Positions 36,119-44,694 of a DNA stretch of 64,000 bases are shown piece by piece. Numbering within the stretch: position 1 is the first letter of the stretch; each line of letters starts with the position of its first letter. The translations under genes and the position numbers were made by a program. The DNA is from Herbidospora daliensis (GTDB taxonomy: Bacteria; Actinomycetota; Actinomycetes; Streptosporangiales; Streptosporangiaceae): NCBI RefSeq assembly GCF_001570585.1, contig NZ_BBXF01000002.1, forward strand, positions 930,001-994,000, read 5' to 3'. Under the pieces are notes generated by a model. It made no database searches. It was not told the DNA's origin and was given only the letters and a program-made list of their open reading frames with translations.

Positions 36119-36164
36119 AACGGCTGAGGGCCCTCCCCCGCTCGGGGAAGGGCCCTCAGCCGTT
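36119..36164. terminator. bidirectional hairpin terminator
   Basis: A perfect 16-bp arm (AACGGCTGAGGGCCCT, 36119-36134) pairs with its complement at 36149-36164, extended by a CCCC/GGGG pair with a single A bulge. It lies between the convergent ends of yqeY and the PBP gene. Confidence 0.88.
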
Positions 36165-36166
36165 CG

Positions 36167-38455
36167 TCAGTTGACGGCCGGGATGATCACGCCGCCGCCG
36201 TCGTCGGGCGGGGGAGGACCGTTGTCGTCGGGCGGCGGGATGTCGCGGCCGCGGTCGTCGCCCCGGTCGTCGCCGCCGCGCTCGGGCTTGGGCTTCGGCT
36301 TGGGCTGGCAGAAGCCCGGCGAGCAGCCGCCGAACTCCGACATGTCGACCGGCGTGAAGTCGGTGGCGGGCACGCCCTTCAGCGCCTTCAGCATCGTGTA
36401 CTTCCAGATCGGGCCGGAGATCGAGGCGCCGTAGACGTACGGGAAGGGCTCGCCGCCGATGGTGACGCCGGTCAGGTCGTACTTGAAGGCGCCGCGCGGG
36501 TCGCCGATGCTGACGGCCGAGGCGAGGTCGGGGGTGTAGCCGGCGAACCAGGCGGCGGTGTAGCCGTCGGTGGTGCCGGTCTTGCCGGCCGCGTCGCGGC
36601 CGATGCCGCCGACGCCCGTCATGGTGCCCTTGGTGAAGACGCCGCTGAGGATCGAGCTGGCCGCGTCGGCGACCTTCTCGTCGAGCACCTGGTCACAGTC
36701 GGGCTTGTAGTTGGTGGCCTTGCCGTCGCGGTCGACGATCTCGGTGATGACCATCGGCGCGCAGTACTTGCCGCGGGCGCCGATCGTCGCGTAGGCGTTG
36801 GCGACCGTCACCGGGTCCATCTCGTTGACCCCGAGCGTGAAGGTCGGCACCTCGCGCAGCTTCGCGCCGTCGGCCCGCTCGATGCCGAGCTTCTGGGCCA
36901 TCTTGACGACCTTGCACAGGCCCACGTGCTCTTCGAGCTTCATGAAGAACGTGTTCACCGAGCCCCAGGTGCCGGTCTGGAGGGTGTTGAACCCGCCGGC
37001 GCCCTCGCTGGAGTTGAACACCTGGTGGGTCTCGCCGGTCCGGTTGCCCTTGCAGTCGCGGAACGGCGACAACGCGTTGGTCGGGATGTCGTAGGTCTTG
37101 CCGGTGCCGAACCCGTCGTTGAGCTTCATGCCGTTGTCGAGGGCGGTCAGCAGGGTGATCACCTTGAACGTGGAGCCCGCCTGGAAGCCGGAACCGCCGC
37201 CGTGGGCGCGGTTGGCCGCCAGGTTGTAGCTCATCTCGTTCTTCTTCTTGTTGTCGCCGAACTTGCGGCTGGCGGCCAGCGCCTTGATCGCGCCGGTGCC
37301 GGGCTCGACCAGCGCCTCGGCGGCGACCTGCTCGTCGGACGGGTAGACGAACTTCTTGATCGCGTCGTCGGCGGCCTTCTGCATCTTCCGGTCGAGCGTG
37401 GTGCGGATGGTCAGCCCGCCCCGGTTCAGGAAGTCGCGCCGGGCCTTCTCGGTCTTGCCGAAGTCGGGGTTGTTCAGGATGTCGTTCTGGACGTACAGGC
37501 AGAAGTAGGGGTAGGAGCTGTCTTCGCAGCCACCCGGCATCTTCTCGCCCTTGTAGCCGAGCTTCTCCTGCTTGGCCGCGAACAACTGCGCGTCGGTGAT
37601 CTTGCCGAGCTGCTTCATCCGGTCGAGCACGGTGTTGCGGCGGGCCAGCAGCCGCGCCCGGAACTCCTTGCCCCGGCCCGGGTCGGTCTGGCTCGGGTTC
37701 TGCACCGCGCCGGCCAGGGTCGCGGCCTCGTGCAGCTCCAGCTCGGAGGCGTGCTTGTCGAAGAAGCGCTTGGACGCCGCCTCGATGCCGTAGGCGCCGT
37801 CGCCGAAGTAGGAGATGTTCAGGTAGCGGTTGAGGATCTCCGCCTTCGAGTACTTGTTCTCGATCGCCATGGCGTAGCGGATCTCGTTGAGCTTGCGCGT
37901 GTACGTCGCCTCGATCGCCTTCAGCTGTTCTTCCTCGGTCTCGGCCGAGTTGAAGATGACCAGCTTCACGTACTGCTGCGTGATCGAGGAGCCGCCCTGC
38001 ACGACCCCGCCGCCGAAGAAGTTCTTCGTCATCGCGCGGATCGTGCCCTCGATGTCGAGGGCGCCGTGCTCGTAGAACCGGAAGTCCTCGATCGCGATGA
38101 TCGCCTGCTGCATCACCGGTGCGATCTTGCTCAACGGCACCGACTCGCGGTTCTGGAAGTAGAACTGCGCGATCTGCTTGCCGTCGTTGTCGAGCAGCAC
38201 GGTCTTCTCGGGAAGCGGGGGCTCGTTGAGCTCCTCCGCCTCGATGCGCAAGGACTCGACGCCTGACTTCGCGCCGAAGCCGGCTCCACCGATGGCCGGC
38301 AGCCCGACGGCCGCGACCAGCACGCCGGCCATGGAGGCGGCGGCGATGAGCTTGACGAGGGTCAAGATCGCGTTCCCGAAGCGGGCTTTGCCTGAAGCTT
38401 GCACGGAGCTAAGCGTACGTCGAAGCAAGGGAAGATTCGGTACCAAACGCACCAC
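36167..38455 (-). CDS. class A penicillin-binding protein (PonA2-like)
   Basis: 762 residues. Short cytoplasmic part and one membrane helix (~33-57), then a GT51 glycosyltransferase domain with EDFRFYEHGALDIEGT and GGSSITQQYVK, then a transpeptidase domain with the SxxK in AGSTFK, SVN in WGSVNTFF and KTGTT. The tail after ~720 is proline/glycine/aspartate-rich. It polymerises and cross-links peptidoglycan on the outer face of the membrane. No PASTA domain is visible, unlike mycobacterial PonA2, but gene order (next to WblA and the ArsA pair) identifies it as the PonA2/SCO3580 orthologue by position. Confidence 0.95.
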   Translation of the reverse strand: MVRLVPNLPLLRRTLSSVQASGKARFGNAILTLVKLIAAASMAGVLVAAVGLPAIGGAGFGAKSGVESLRIEAEELNEPPLPEKTVLLDNDGKQIAQFYFQNRESVPLSKIAPVMQQAIIAIEDFRFYEHGALDIEGTIRAMTKNFFGGGVVQGGSSITQQYVKLVIFNSAETEEEQLKAIEATYTRKLNEIRYAMAIENKYSKAEILNRYLNISYFGDGAYGIEAASKRFFDKHASELELHEAATLAGAVQNPSQTDPGRGKEFRARLLARRNTVLDRMKQLGKITDAQLFAAKQEKLGYKGEKMPGGCEDSSYPYFCLYVQNDILNNPDFGKTEKARRDFLNRGGLTIRTTLDRKMQKAADDAIKKFVYPSDEQVAAEALVEPGTGAIKALAASRKFGDNKKKNEMSYNLAANRAHGGGSGFQAGSTFKVITLLTALDNGMKLNDGFGTGKTYDIPTNALSPFRDCKGNRTGETHQVFNSSEGAGGFNTLQTGTWGSVNTFFMKLEEHVGLCKVVKMAQKLGIERADGAKLREVPTFTLGVNEMDPVTVANAYATIGARGKYCAPMVITEIVDRDGKATNYKPDCDQVLDEKVADAASSILSGVFTKGTMTGVGGIGRDAAGKTGTTDGYTAAWFAGYTPDLASAVSIGDPRGAFKYDLTGVTIGGEPFPYVYGASISGPIWKYTMLKALKGVPATDFTPVDMSEFGGCSPGFCQPKPKPKPERGGDDRGDDRGRDIPPPDDNGPPPPDDGGGVIIPAVN

Positions 38456-38476
38456 GGCGCATTACCCGCGCTTGGG

Positions 38477-38488
38477 ATGACTAGTCAT
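38477..38488. promoter_or_regulatory. 12-bp palindrome upstream of the PBP gene
   Basis: ATGACTAGTCAT is a perfect palindrome, flanked by GGG and ACCC, 22 bp before the PBP start in the 197-bp divergent region shared with wblA. It could be an operator for either gene; the binding protein is unknown. Confidence 0.35.
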
Positions 38489-38652
38489 ACCCGGACACGA
38501 CCGCCCGCCAAATTTGGTCCCTGCGGGTCTGTCCATTCGGATGCGGAGTCTCGTACGTTCTCCTCTGCGGCAACTGAATAAGGAGGCTCGGCGACCGCGC
38601 CCGTCGGCCCCAGAAGTCACGACTGACCACCTAAGGGGAGTGGGGTCGAAAA

Positions 38653-38949
38653 ATGTGGATCACGGATTGGACCTCCCGTGCCGCCTGTCGAGGTGCGGAT
38701 CCTGACGCTCTGTTCGTTCAGGGCGCCGCACAGAACCGGGCGAAGTTGATCTGTCGAGGATGCCCTGTCCGGACCGAATGCCTCGCCGATGCGCTGGACA
38801 ATCGCATCGAGTTCGGGGTTTGGGGCGGAATGACCGAACGGGAAAGGCGCGCCCTCCTGCGCCGCCGGCCTGACGTCGACTCCTGGCGCGACCTGCTGGA
38901 GATGGCGAAGGAAGAATACGAACGGACGAACGAGCTGATCGCCGGCTGA
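38653..38949 (+). CDS. wblA: WhiB-family iron-sulfur regulator WblA
   Basis: 98 residues. Four cysteines bind a [4Fe-4S] cluster: Cys12, Cys34, Cys37 and Cys43 (RAACRG, CRGC, TEC). GVWGG is the conserved turn, followed by a basic helix RRALLRRR that contacts DNA. WblA (SCO3579) and its mycobacterial counterpart WhiB4 sit at this same place between a class A PBP and two ArsA-type ATPases, so assignment rests on both motif and synteny. WhiB4/WblA senses oxidative stress and controls development, antibiotic production or respiration. AGGGGAG lies upstream of the ATG, at a slightly long distance. Confidence 0.92.
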   Translation: MWITDWTSRAACRGADPDALFVQGAAQNRAKLICRGCPVRTECLADALDNRIEFGVWGGMTERERRALLRRRPDVDSWRDLLEMAKEEYERTNELIAG

Positions 38950-38952
38950 TCC

Positions 38953-40071
38953 TCAGCGCTTGGCGAGCAGCTCCCCGATCTCACGCAACCCGTCGAGATC
39001 GTGTACGTCCTGAGACATCGCGGGCACCTGGGTGACCGGCACAGTGGGGTGGGCCGAGGCGAAGTGTTCCTGCTCCCGGTGCTCGCGGGCGGCGAGCTGC
39101 ATCCGTCCGGCGTGCAGTCTCAGCACGGCGGCGGTCAGCTCGTGCTCACCACGTGACTCCAGATCTTCCGCGGCCGCGGTGCTCCGCGCCGCGGACAGAT
39201 CGGGAGCCGGGGAGCGGTGCACCCGGTTGATCACCAGACCGGCCAGCGGCATCCGCTCCTCGGCGAGTCGCTCCACGAAGTAGGAGGCCTCCCGCATCGC
39301 GTCACGCTCCGGCGTGGCCACCACGATGAACGCGGTGCCGGGGGCCTGCAGCAGTTTGTAGGTCTGCTCCGCCCGCTGGCGGAATCCACCGAAGACGGCG
39401 TCGAGCGCGGAGACGAACGTCTGGATGTCCTTCAGCACCTGGGCGCCGAGCACCTTGGTCAGCACCCCGGCCACCAGCCCGAACCCGGCGTTCAGGATCT
39501 TGAACGCGCTGCGCCCCCCGGCCTTGGCGGGCGCCATCAGCAACCTGATCAGCTTCCCGTCGAGGAACCGCCCCAGCCGCTCGGGCGCGTCGAGGAAGTC
39601 GAGCGCCGACCGCGAGGGCGGCGTGTCGACGATGATCAGATCCCATTCGCCCGACCGCCGGAGCTGCCCGAGCTTCTCCATGGCCATGTATTCCTGCGTG
39701 CCGGAGAAACTCGACGACAGCGACTGGTAGAAGGGGTTCGTCAGGATCTGCCGGGCCCGCTCGGGGTCGGCGTGGGCCTCGATGATCTCGTCGAAGGTCC
39801 GCTTCATGTCGAGCATCATGGCGAACAGCTCGCCGTCGGCCCCCGCGACCTTGCGCGGGGTGTTGTCGAGCGAGGTCAGCCCCATCGACTGCGCCAGCCG
39901 CCGGGCCGGGTCGACGGTCAGCACCACGACGTTGCGGCCCCGCTCGGCGGCCCGCAGCCCGAGGGCGGCCGCCGTGGTCGTCTTGCCGACACCCCCCGAC
40001 CCGCAGCACACCACGATCCGGGTGCCCGAATCGTCGATGATGCCGTCGAGATCAAGTTCGGGCGAGGTCAT
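38953..40071 (-). CDS. ArsA/Get3-like ATPase, second subunit
   Basis: 372 residues. Walker A is CGSGGVGKTTT; the lysine that normally begins the deviant ArsA P-loop (KGGxGK) is replaced by Ser, whereas the catalytic GKTT is intact. The switch II region is DTPPSRSALDFL. No metalloid-binding cysteines are seen. Matches Rv3680/SCO3578 by position. In Mycobacterium this pair is proposed to act as a heterodimeric Get3-like ATPase for membrane-protein targeting or redox stress. Its start overlaps the upstream partner gene by four bases. Confidence 0.93.
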   Translation of the reverse strand: MTSPELDLDGIIDDSGTRIVVCCGSGGVGKTTTAAALGLRAAERGRNVVVLTVDPARRLAQSMGLTSLDNTPRKVAGADGELFAMMLDMKRTFDEIIEAHADPERARQILTNPFYQSLSSSFSGTQEYMAMEKLGQLRRSGEWDLIIVDTPPSRSALDFLDAPERLGRFLDGKLIRLLMAPAKAGGRSAFKILNAGFGLVAGVLTKVLGAQVLKDIQTFVSALDAVFGGFRQRAEQTYKLLQAPGTAFIVVATPERDAMREASYFVERLAEERMPLAGLVINRVHRSPAPDLSAARSTAAAEDLESRGEHELTAAVLRLHAGRMQLAAREHREQEHFASAHPTVPVTQVPAMSQDVHDLDGLREIGELLAKR

Positions 40072-41066
40072 GCGGCTCCTTGGCTGCGGATCGCTTCGGC
40101 GAGTTCGTAGAGGCCCGCGAGGTCGGCGCCGTCCGCCAGCAGGGGCAGTTCATATCGTGGCACCCCGGCGGTCTCCAGCGCGTCGCGCTCGGTTCTTTCG
40201 AGCTCGGCCCGGCGCTGCTGCTCGACGACCTCGCCCGCCAGGGCCTCGGCGATGACCGCCGCGTTGCCGTCGTCGCCCAGCCCGGCCGCCTTCACGCCCA
40301 TGGCGAGTTCGGCCAGGTCGAAAGGGCCGTCGAGGGCGGGGTCGACGGCGCGCACCATGTTGATGAAGATGCCGCCGACCGGCAGCTTGGCCGCGCGCAG
40401 CTCCTCGACGCCGTCGAGGGTCTCCTGGACGGGCATCTCCTCCAGCAGGGTGACGAAGTGCACGGCGGTCTCGGGCGAGGCCACCACTCCGCGCACCATG
40501 TCGGCGTGGGTGCGTACGGGACCGACCCTCGCCAGGCCGGCCACCTCTTGGGTGACGTTCAGGAAACGGGTGACCCGGCCGGTGGGCGGGGCGTCCATGA
40601 CGACGGTGTCGTACACCCTCTTGCCGGTTCTGTCTCTGCGCCTGACCGCCTCGCTGGTCTTGCCGGTGACCAGGACGTCGCGCAGGCCCGGGGCGATCGT
40701 GGTGGCGAAGTCGACGACGCCCATCTTGGTCAGGGCCTTGCCCATGCGCTTGAGGCCGTAGAACATCTCGAGGTATTCGAGCATGGCCTCTTCGGGGTCG
40801 ATGGCGAGCGCGTGGACGTCGCCGCCTCCCGGCGCCACCGCGATCTTGCGTTCCTCGTAGGGGAGCGGCGGAAGATCGAAGACCTGCGCGATGCCCTGGC
40901 GGCCCTCCACCTCCACGAGCAGCACCTTGCGGCCGCCGGCCGCGAGGGCCAGGGCCAGGGCGGCGGCCACGGTCGTCTTGCCGGTGCCGCCCTTGCCGGT
41001 CACGACATGGAGACGTACTCCGTCCCAGTCGGTGTCGCGAGATCTCACACCCGTGAGGCTACCCAA
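40068..41066 (-). CDS. ArsA/Get3-like ATPase, first subunit
   Basis: 332 residues. Walker A TGKGGTGKTTVA is a complete deviant P-loop with signature lysine. Switch II is VMDAPPTGRVTRFL. The sequence matches the Rv3679-type ArsA homologue. Together with the overlapping second subunit it probably forms an asymmetric dimer; the signature lysine is present here and absent in the partner, which is an informative difference. Starts at ATG 41066, divergent from DUF4177 (44 bp). Confidence 0.93.
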   Translation of the reverse strand: MGSLTGVRSRDTDWDGVRLHVVTGKGGTGKTTVAAALALALAAGGRKVLLVEVEGRQGIAQVFDLPPLPYEERKIAVAPGGGDVHALAIDPEEAMLEYLEMFYGLKRMGKALTKMGVVDFATTIAPGLRDVLVTGKTSEAVRRRDRTGKRVYDTVVMDAPPTGRVTRFLNVTQEVAGLARVGPVRTHADMVRGVVASPETAVHFVTLLEEMPVQETLDGVEELRAAKLPVGGIFINMVRAVDPALDGPFDLAELAMGVKAAGLGDDGNAAVIAEALAGEVVEQQRRAELERTERDALETAGVPRYELPLLADGADLAGLYELAEAIRSQGAA

Positions 41067-41110
41067 ACGCGATTTCCCGATACGCCGAGGAGTATCGATA
41101 GCCTTCCGCC

Positions 41111-41266
41111 ATGACGAAGTGGGAGTACGTGACCGTGCCGCTGCTGACGCACGCGACCAAGCAGATCCTCGACAACTGGGGCGAAGACGGCTGGGAGCTC
41201 GTGGCCGTCGTCCCCGGCCCGAACCCCGAGCAGCTCGTGGCCTACATGAAGCGGGCCAAGGCGTGA
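41111..41266 (+). CDS. DUF4177-family small protein
   Basis: 51 residues, complete. MTKWEYVTVPLL followed by an ILDNWGEDGWELVAVVPG turn and a C-terminal strand VAYMKRAKA matches DUF4177. Matches the small gene at this place in Mycobacterium (Rv3678A). The GTG start of RidA overlaps its stop by four bases, so both are translated together. Function unknown. Confidence 0.85.
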   Translation: MTKWEYVTVPLLTHATKQILDNWGEDGWELVAVVPGPNPEQLVAYMKRAKA

Positions 41267-41718
41267 GCAGCCCCGAAGACCGCCTGTCGGCGCTGGGCCT
41301 GACGCTGCCCGAGGTGGCGGCGCCGCTGGCGGCCTACGTCCCGGCGGTCCGTTCGGGCGCCCACGTCTACACCTCGGGCCAGCTGCCGATCGCGGCCGGG
41401 GAACTGCTGAAGACCGGCAAGGTCGGCGTGGAGGTCACCCCCGAGGAGGCCTACGAGCTGGCCAAGGTCTGCGCGCTGAACGCGATCGCGGCCCTGAAGT
41501 CGGTCGTCGGCGACCTGTCGCAGGTGGCCGGCATCGTCAAGGTCGTCGGCTTCGTCGCCTCCGACCCGTCGTTCACGGGCCAGCCGCAGGTCGTGAACGG
41601 CGCGAGTGAGCTGCTCGGCGAGGTCTTCCAGGGCGCCCACGCCCGCAGCGCGGTCGGCGTGGCCGTGTTGCCCCGGGATGCCCCGGTCGAGGTGGAGCTG
41701 ATCGCAGAGATCCGATAG
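41263..41718 (+). CDS. RidA-family (YjgF) deaminase
   Basis: 151 residues starting with GTG. It has the RidA fold with VRSGAHVYTSGQLP near residue 28, LSQVAGIVKVVGFVAS and GAHARSAVGVAVLPRDAPVEVE, where the conserved Arg and the C-terminal Glu lie near the active cavity of the deaminating subgroup. RidA proteins hydrolyse reactive imines such as 2-aminoacrylate. Length is longer than the usual 130 residues because of an N-terminal extension (VSSPEDRLSALGL), as in the Rv3678c group. Confidence 0.92.
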   Translation: MSSPEDRLSALGLTLPEVAAPLAAYVPAVRSGAHVYTSGQLPIAAGELLKTGKVGVEVTPEEAYELAKVCALNAIAALKSVVGDLSQVAGIVKVVGFVASDPSFTGQPQVVNGASELLGEVFQGAHARSAVGVAVLPRDAPVEVELIAEIR

Positions 41719-41733
41719 TTCTACACTCGGACG

Positions 41734-42528
41734 GTGGACATTCCGCTGCCAGGCGAGCTGGGTGTACGGGCGCGTGACCTGCTGGCCGGGCGGCTCGTCC
41801 CGGTCCCGGCCAGAGCCGCCGCCACGGTGGCCCTGCTGCGGGAGCCCCCTCTGGAGGTCTACCTGCTCCGGCGCGCGGCCACGATGGCCTTCGCCGCCGG
41901 GGCCTACGTCTTCCCCGGGGGCTCCGTCGACCCCCGTGACGCCTTCGTGGACATCGGCTGGGCCGGGCCGTCGCCGGCCGACTGGGCCGTGATGCTGAGC
42001 GCAGATGAGGAAACGGCGCGGAGCCTCGTCTGCGCGGCGGTCAGGGAGACGTTCGAGGAGAGCGGCGTCCTGCTGGCGGGCCGGTCGGCCGACGAGGTCG
42101 TGCCCGACACGACCGGCTGGGAGGCCGAGCGGCTGGCCCTGATCAGCCGGGAACTGGCGTTCGCCGACTTCCTGGCGGCCAACGGCCTGGTGCTCCGCTC
42201 CGACCTGCTGAAGCCGTGGGCCCACTGGATCACCCCGGAGATCGAGACCAGGCGCTTCGACACCCGGTTCTTCGTGGCCGCCCTGCCGCAGGGCCAGCGA
42301 ACCCGGGACGTGGGCGGCGAAGCCGACACGGTCGTCTGGACGACCCCCGCCGACGCCCTCAGATCCGGATATTTCCTGATGCCGCCGACGCTGCACACGC
42401 TGACCACCGTGTCGGCGTACAAGACGATCACCGACGTCTTCGCCGGCGATCCTGAGATCACCACCGTCATGCCCGCCCCCGTGGAGAGGACCGGGCAGAT
42501 GGTCCTCACGACCGAGGGACAGATCTGA
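41734..42528 (+). CDS. NUDIX hydrolase
   Basis: 264 residues, larger than a minimal NUDIX domain. The Nudix core is split: the FPGGSVDPRD glycine/aspartate half and the AAVRETFEESGVLL half are separated by about 35 residues (a known feature of the RPP1/CoA-diphosphatase-like actinomycete group). The REtxEE glutamates are intact. It probably removes nucleoside-diphosphate compounds or an acyl-CoA damage product. It overlaps the following MBL gene by one base (TGATG). Confidence 0.85.
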   Translation: MDIPLPGELGVRARDLLAGRLVPVPARAAATVALLREPPLEVYLLRRAATMAFAAGAYVFPGGSVDPRDAFVDIGWAGPSPADWAVMLSADEETARSLVCAAVRETFEESGVLLAGRSADEVVPDTTGWEAERLALISRELAFADFLAANGLVLRSDLLKPWAHWITPEIETRRFDTRFFVAALPQGQRTRDVGGEADTVVWTTPADALRSGYFLMPPTLHTLTTVSAYKTITDVFAGDPEITTVMPAPVERTGQMVLTTEGQI

Positions 42529-43310
42529 TGAGCGGCCTCTCTCTCCCGATCGACGGCTCGGGCACCGCGAACGCCGCCAACGTCCTGGCCCCCAACGCCT
42601 CCCCGATGACCCTCGACGGCACCAACACGTGGATCCTGGGCGGCGGCGAGACGGTCGCGGTGGTAGACCCCGGCCCCGACGACCCCCGGCACCTGTCGAC
42701 GGTCGTAGAGCGCCTGGGCGAGCGTTCCGTGGCCGTCGTCCTCCTCACCCACGGCCACGACGACCACAGCGGCGGCGCCCGCCGCTTCGCCGAGCTGGTC
42801 GACGCCCCTGTACGAGCCCTCGACCGCACCCACGTCCTGGGAGAAGAGGGCCTGACCGACGGCGACGCCCTGACGGCCGGCGGCCTGGAGATCCGGGTGA
42901 TCGGCACCCCGGGCCACTCGTTCGACTCGTTGTGCTTCTGGCTCCCCGAAGACCACGCGGTGCTGACCGGCGACACCATCCTCGGCCGCGGCACGACGGT
43001 GATCGCCCCCGACGGCGACCTGGCCGACTACCTGCGCAGCCTCGACAAGCTCCGGGGAATGGCCGAACTCGCGGAAGCCGAGGTGCTGCTGCCCGGCCAC
43101 GGCCCGATCCTGCCCGACCCGATCGGCAAGCTCGACGAGTACATCACCCATCGCCGGCAGCGCCTCGACCAGATCCGCCAGGCGATCAGAGACGGCGCGA
43201 AGGACACGCGGGAGATCGTGGAAATGGTCTACGCGGAGGTGCCGAAGGAACTGTGGCCGGCGGCGGAGATGTCGGTCGCCGCCCAGCTCAATTACCTGAA
43301 GAGCCTCTAG
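42528..43310 (+). CDS. MBL-fold hydrolase (LACTB2/Rv3677c-like)
   Basis: 260 residues. The metal-binding HGHDDHSGG (near 80) is preceded by LTHGHDDH, and the third His is in TPGHSFDS. The GPDDPRHLSTVVERLGER region and GHGPILPD near the C-terminus are typical of the LACTB2 endoribonuclease-like group, whose members act on RNA or glyoxalase-like thioesters. Immediately downstream of the NUDIX gene in an operon that ends near the convergent crp gene (4-bp overlap). Confidence 0.9.
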   Translation: MSGLSLPIDGSGTANAANVLAPNASPMTLDGTNTWILGGGETVAVVDPGPDDPRHLSTVVERLGERSVAVVLLTHGHDDHSGGARRFAELVDAPVRALDRTHVLGEEGLTDGDALTAGGLEIRVIGTPGHSFDSLCFWLPEDHAVLTGDTILGRGTTVIAPDGDLADYLRSLDKLRGMAELAEAEVLLPGHGPILPDPIGKLDEYITHRRQRLDQIRQAIRDGAKDTREIVEMVYAEVPKELWPAAEMSVAAQLNYLKSL

Positions 43311-43987
43311 CGGGAGCGGTTGTAGAGACGCTCCATGTCCATGATCACGACGGCCTTCGCCTCGATGCGGAGCCAGCCTCGGCCGGCGAAGTCGGCCAGC
43401 GCCTTGTTCACCGTCTCGCGCGAGGCGCCCACCAGCTGAGCCAGTTCTTCCTGCGTCAGGTCGTGGTGGACGCGGATCCCGTCGTCGACCTTCTGCCCGA
43501 ACCGTTCGGCCAGGTCGAGCAGGGCCTTCGCCACCCGGCCGGGCACGTCGGTGAAGACCAGGTCGGCCAGGACGTCGTTGGTGCGGCGGAGCCGCTGGGC
43601 CAGCGCCCTGAGCAGGTGGAGGGCCACCTCGGGCCGCCCCGTCAGCCACGGGCGCAGGTCGTCGTGGGACAGGCCGGCCAGCTTCACGTCGGTGAGGGCG
43701 ATGGCCGAGGCCGTGCGGGGGCGTGGGTCGAACAGGGAGAGCTCGCCGAACATCTCCGACGGCCCCAGGACCGACAGGAGGTTCTCCCGGCCGTCGGAGG
43801 CCGTACGGGCGAGCTTGATCTTGCCTTCCAGTACCACGTAGAGGGTCGCGCCCGTCTCGTTCTCGCTGAACAGGGTCTGGCCCTTGGTCAGGGTGACCTC
43901 GGTGATGCTCGTGCGGAGGGCCGCGGCGCTCTCACGGTCGAGCGCGGAGAAGAGGGGGGCCCTGCTCAAGACTTCTTCGGTGCTCAT
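43307..43987 (-). CDS. crp: cAMP receptor protein CRP
   Basis: 226 residues. A cyclic-nucleotide-binding domain (~10-125) holds the phosphate-binding cassette GELSLFDPRPRTASA with the conserved Glu and Arg, a long dimerisation helix follows, then a winged helix with TQEELAQLVGASRETVNKALADF. This matches Streptomyces SCO3571 and M. tuberculosis Rv3676 in sequence and in position next to the MBL gene. It is a global regulator responding to cAMP, affecting development or stress. GGGAGG lies five bases before the ATG. In other genera nth follows directly; here 9 kb intervenes. Confidence 0.95.
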   Translation of the reverse strand: MSTEEVLSRAPLFSALDRESAAALRTSITEVTLTKGQTLFSENETGATLYVVLEGKIKLARTASDGRENLLSVLGPSEMFGELSLFDPRPRTASAIALTDVKLAGLSHDDLRPWLTGRPEVALHLLRALAQRLRRTNDVLADLVFTDVPGRVAKALLDLAERFGQKVDDGIRVHHDLTQEELAQLVGASRETVNKALADFAGRGWLRIEAKAVVIMDMERLYNRSR

Positions 43988-44028
43988 GCCTGCCTCCCAA
44001 CTTCATTCGCGATCGTAGCCATTGTGGC

Positions 44029-44619
44029 CTATGCCCTGCCTTCTGTATCACCTGGACCACCAGAAAGCAGACGTCGGACCGCTGCTTCGACGTATCCGGC
44101 GCGCTCGTCGGGGGTCATGGCCCCGACGGCGGCGGTGTAGTGGGGGCTGACCGACGTCCAGGCCGCGGCGAGGGAGAGCAGCAGGCCGAGCAGCACCCCG
44201 GCCGGGAACTCGGTGGGCAGGACGCCGTCGGCCTGCGCCTTGGCGATGGCCTCGATCTTGGTCCGGGTGCTCTCCACGGCCCGGGGGATCGGCGGGTCCT
44301 CCGCGCGCTCCAGGCGCTGCCAGGTGGCCAGGCGGGCGACCTGCGGGTGGGCGTCGTAGCCCCTGGCCAGGGCGGCGGCGTAGCCGGGGAGGTCGTGGAC
44401 GTCGAGCGGGGTCTCCCGGACGACCATCTCGACGATGCCGGTGAAGACGGCGTCGAAGAGCTGGTCCTTGCTGCCGAAGTAGTGGTAGATCTGCGCCTTG
44501 TTGGTGCCGGCCACGGCCGCGATGCGGTCGACCCGGGCCCCGGCGATGCCGTATTCGGCGAACTCCGCCATCGCGGCGTCGAGCAGGCGCTGTCGGGTGG
44601 CGTCGGCTTTCCCAGGCAT
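44029..44619 (-). CDS. TetR-family repressor
   Basis: 196 residues. N-terminal DNA-binding domain with RQRLLDAAMAEFAEYGIAGARVDRIAAVAGTNKAQIYHYFGSKDQLFDAVF, the TetR helix-turn-helix. The C-terminal ligand domain is ordinary. Its ATG lies exactly where its own predicted promoter would start transcription, so the mRNA is probably leaderless. Two palindromic operators in the 91-bp gap to the divergent SDR gene make it the likely local autoregulator. Confidence 0.92.
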   Translation of the reverse strand: MPGKADATRQRLLDAAMAEFAEYGIAGARVDRIAAVAGTNKAQIYHYFGSKDQLFDAVFTGIVEMVVRETPLDVHDLPGYAAALARGYDAHPQVARLATWQRLERAEDPPIPRAVESTRTKIEAIAKAQADGVLPTEFPAGVLLGLLLSLAAAWTSVSPHYTAAVGAMTPDERAGYVEAAVRRLLSGGPGDTEGRA

Positions 44620-44625
44620 GGTCCA

Positions 44626-44654
44626 AGAGTATTTTCTAACCGGTTAGTTGACAA
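44626..44654 (-). promoter_or_regulatory. tetR promoter
   Basis: Minus strand: -35 TTGTCA (44654-44649), 17-base spacer, -10 TACTCT (44631-44626). The expected start site is at about 44619, the A of the tetR ATG. The spacer contains the operator O1. The -35 overlaps that of the SDR promoter on the other strand. Confidence 0.6.
44636..44647. promoter_or_regulatory. operator O1 (perfect palindrome)
   Basis: CTAACCGGTTAG, a perfect 12-bp palindrome lying between the -35 and -10 elements of the tetR promoter. TTGA follows it, and the same 16-bp block recurs inverted at 44679-44694 with one mismatch. Confidence 0.75.
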
Positions 44655-44677
44655 CTCCGCACTCTCCTGCCTAGCTT
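44648..44677 (+). promoter_or_regulatory. SDR promoter
   Basis: -35 TTGACA (44648-44653), 18-base spacer, -10 TAGCTT (44672-44677). Transcription should start near 44684, inside operator O2. The short leader contains AAGGAG seven bases before the SDR ATG. Confidence 0.6.
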
Positions 44678-44682
44678 TTCAA

Positions 44683-44694
44683 CTAACCAGTTAG
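44683..44694. promoter_or_regulatory. operator O2 (near-perfect palindrome)
   Basis: CTAACCAGTTAG lies just after the -10 element, over the expected SDR transcription start. It differs from O1 at one position and is in inverted orientation, so a repressor bound to both could block both promoters. Confidence 0.7.
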
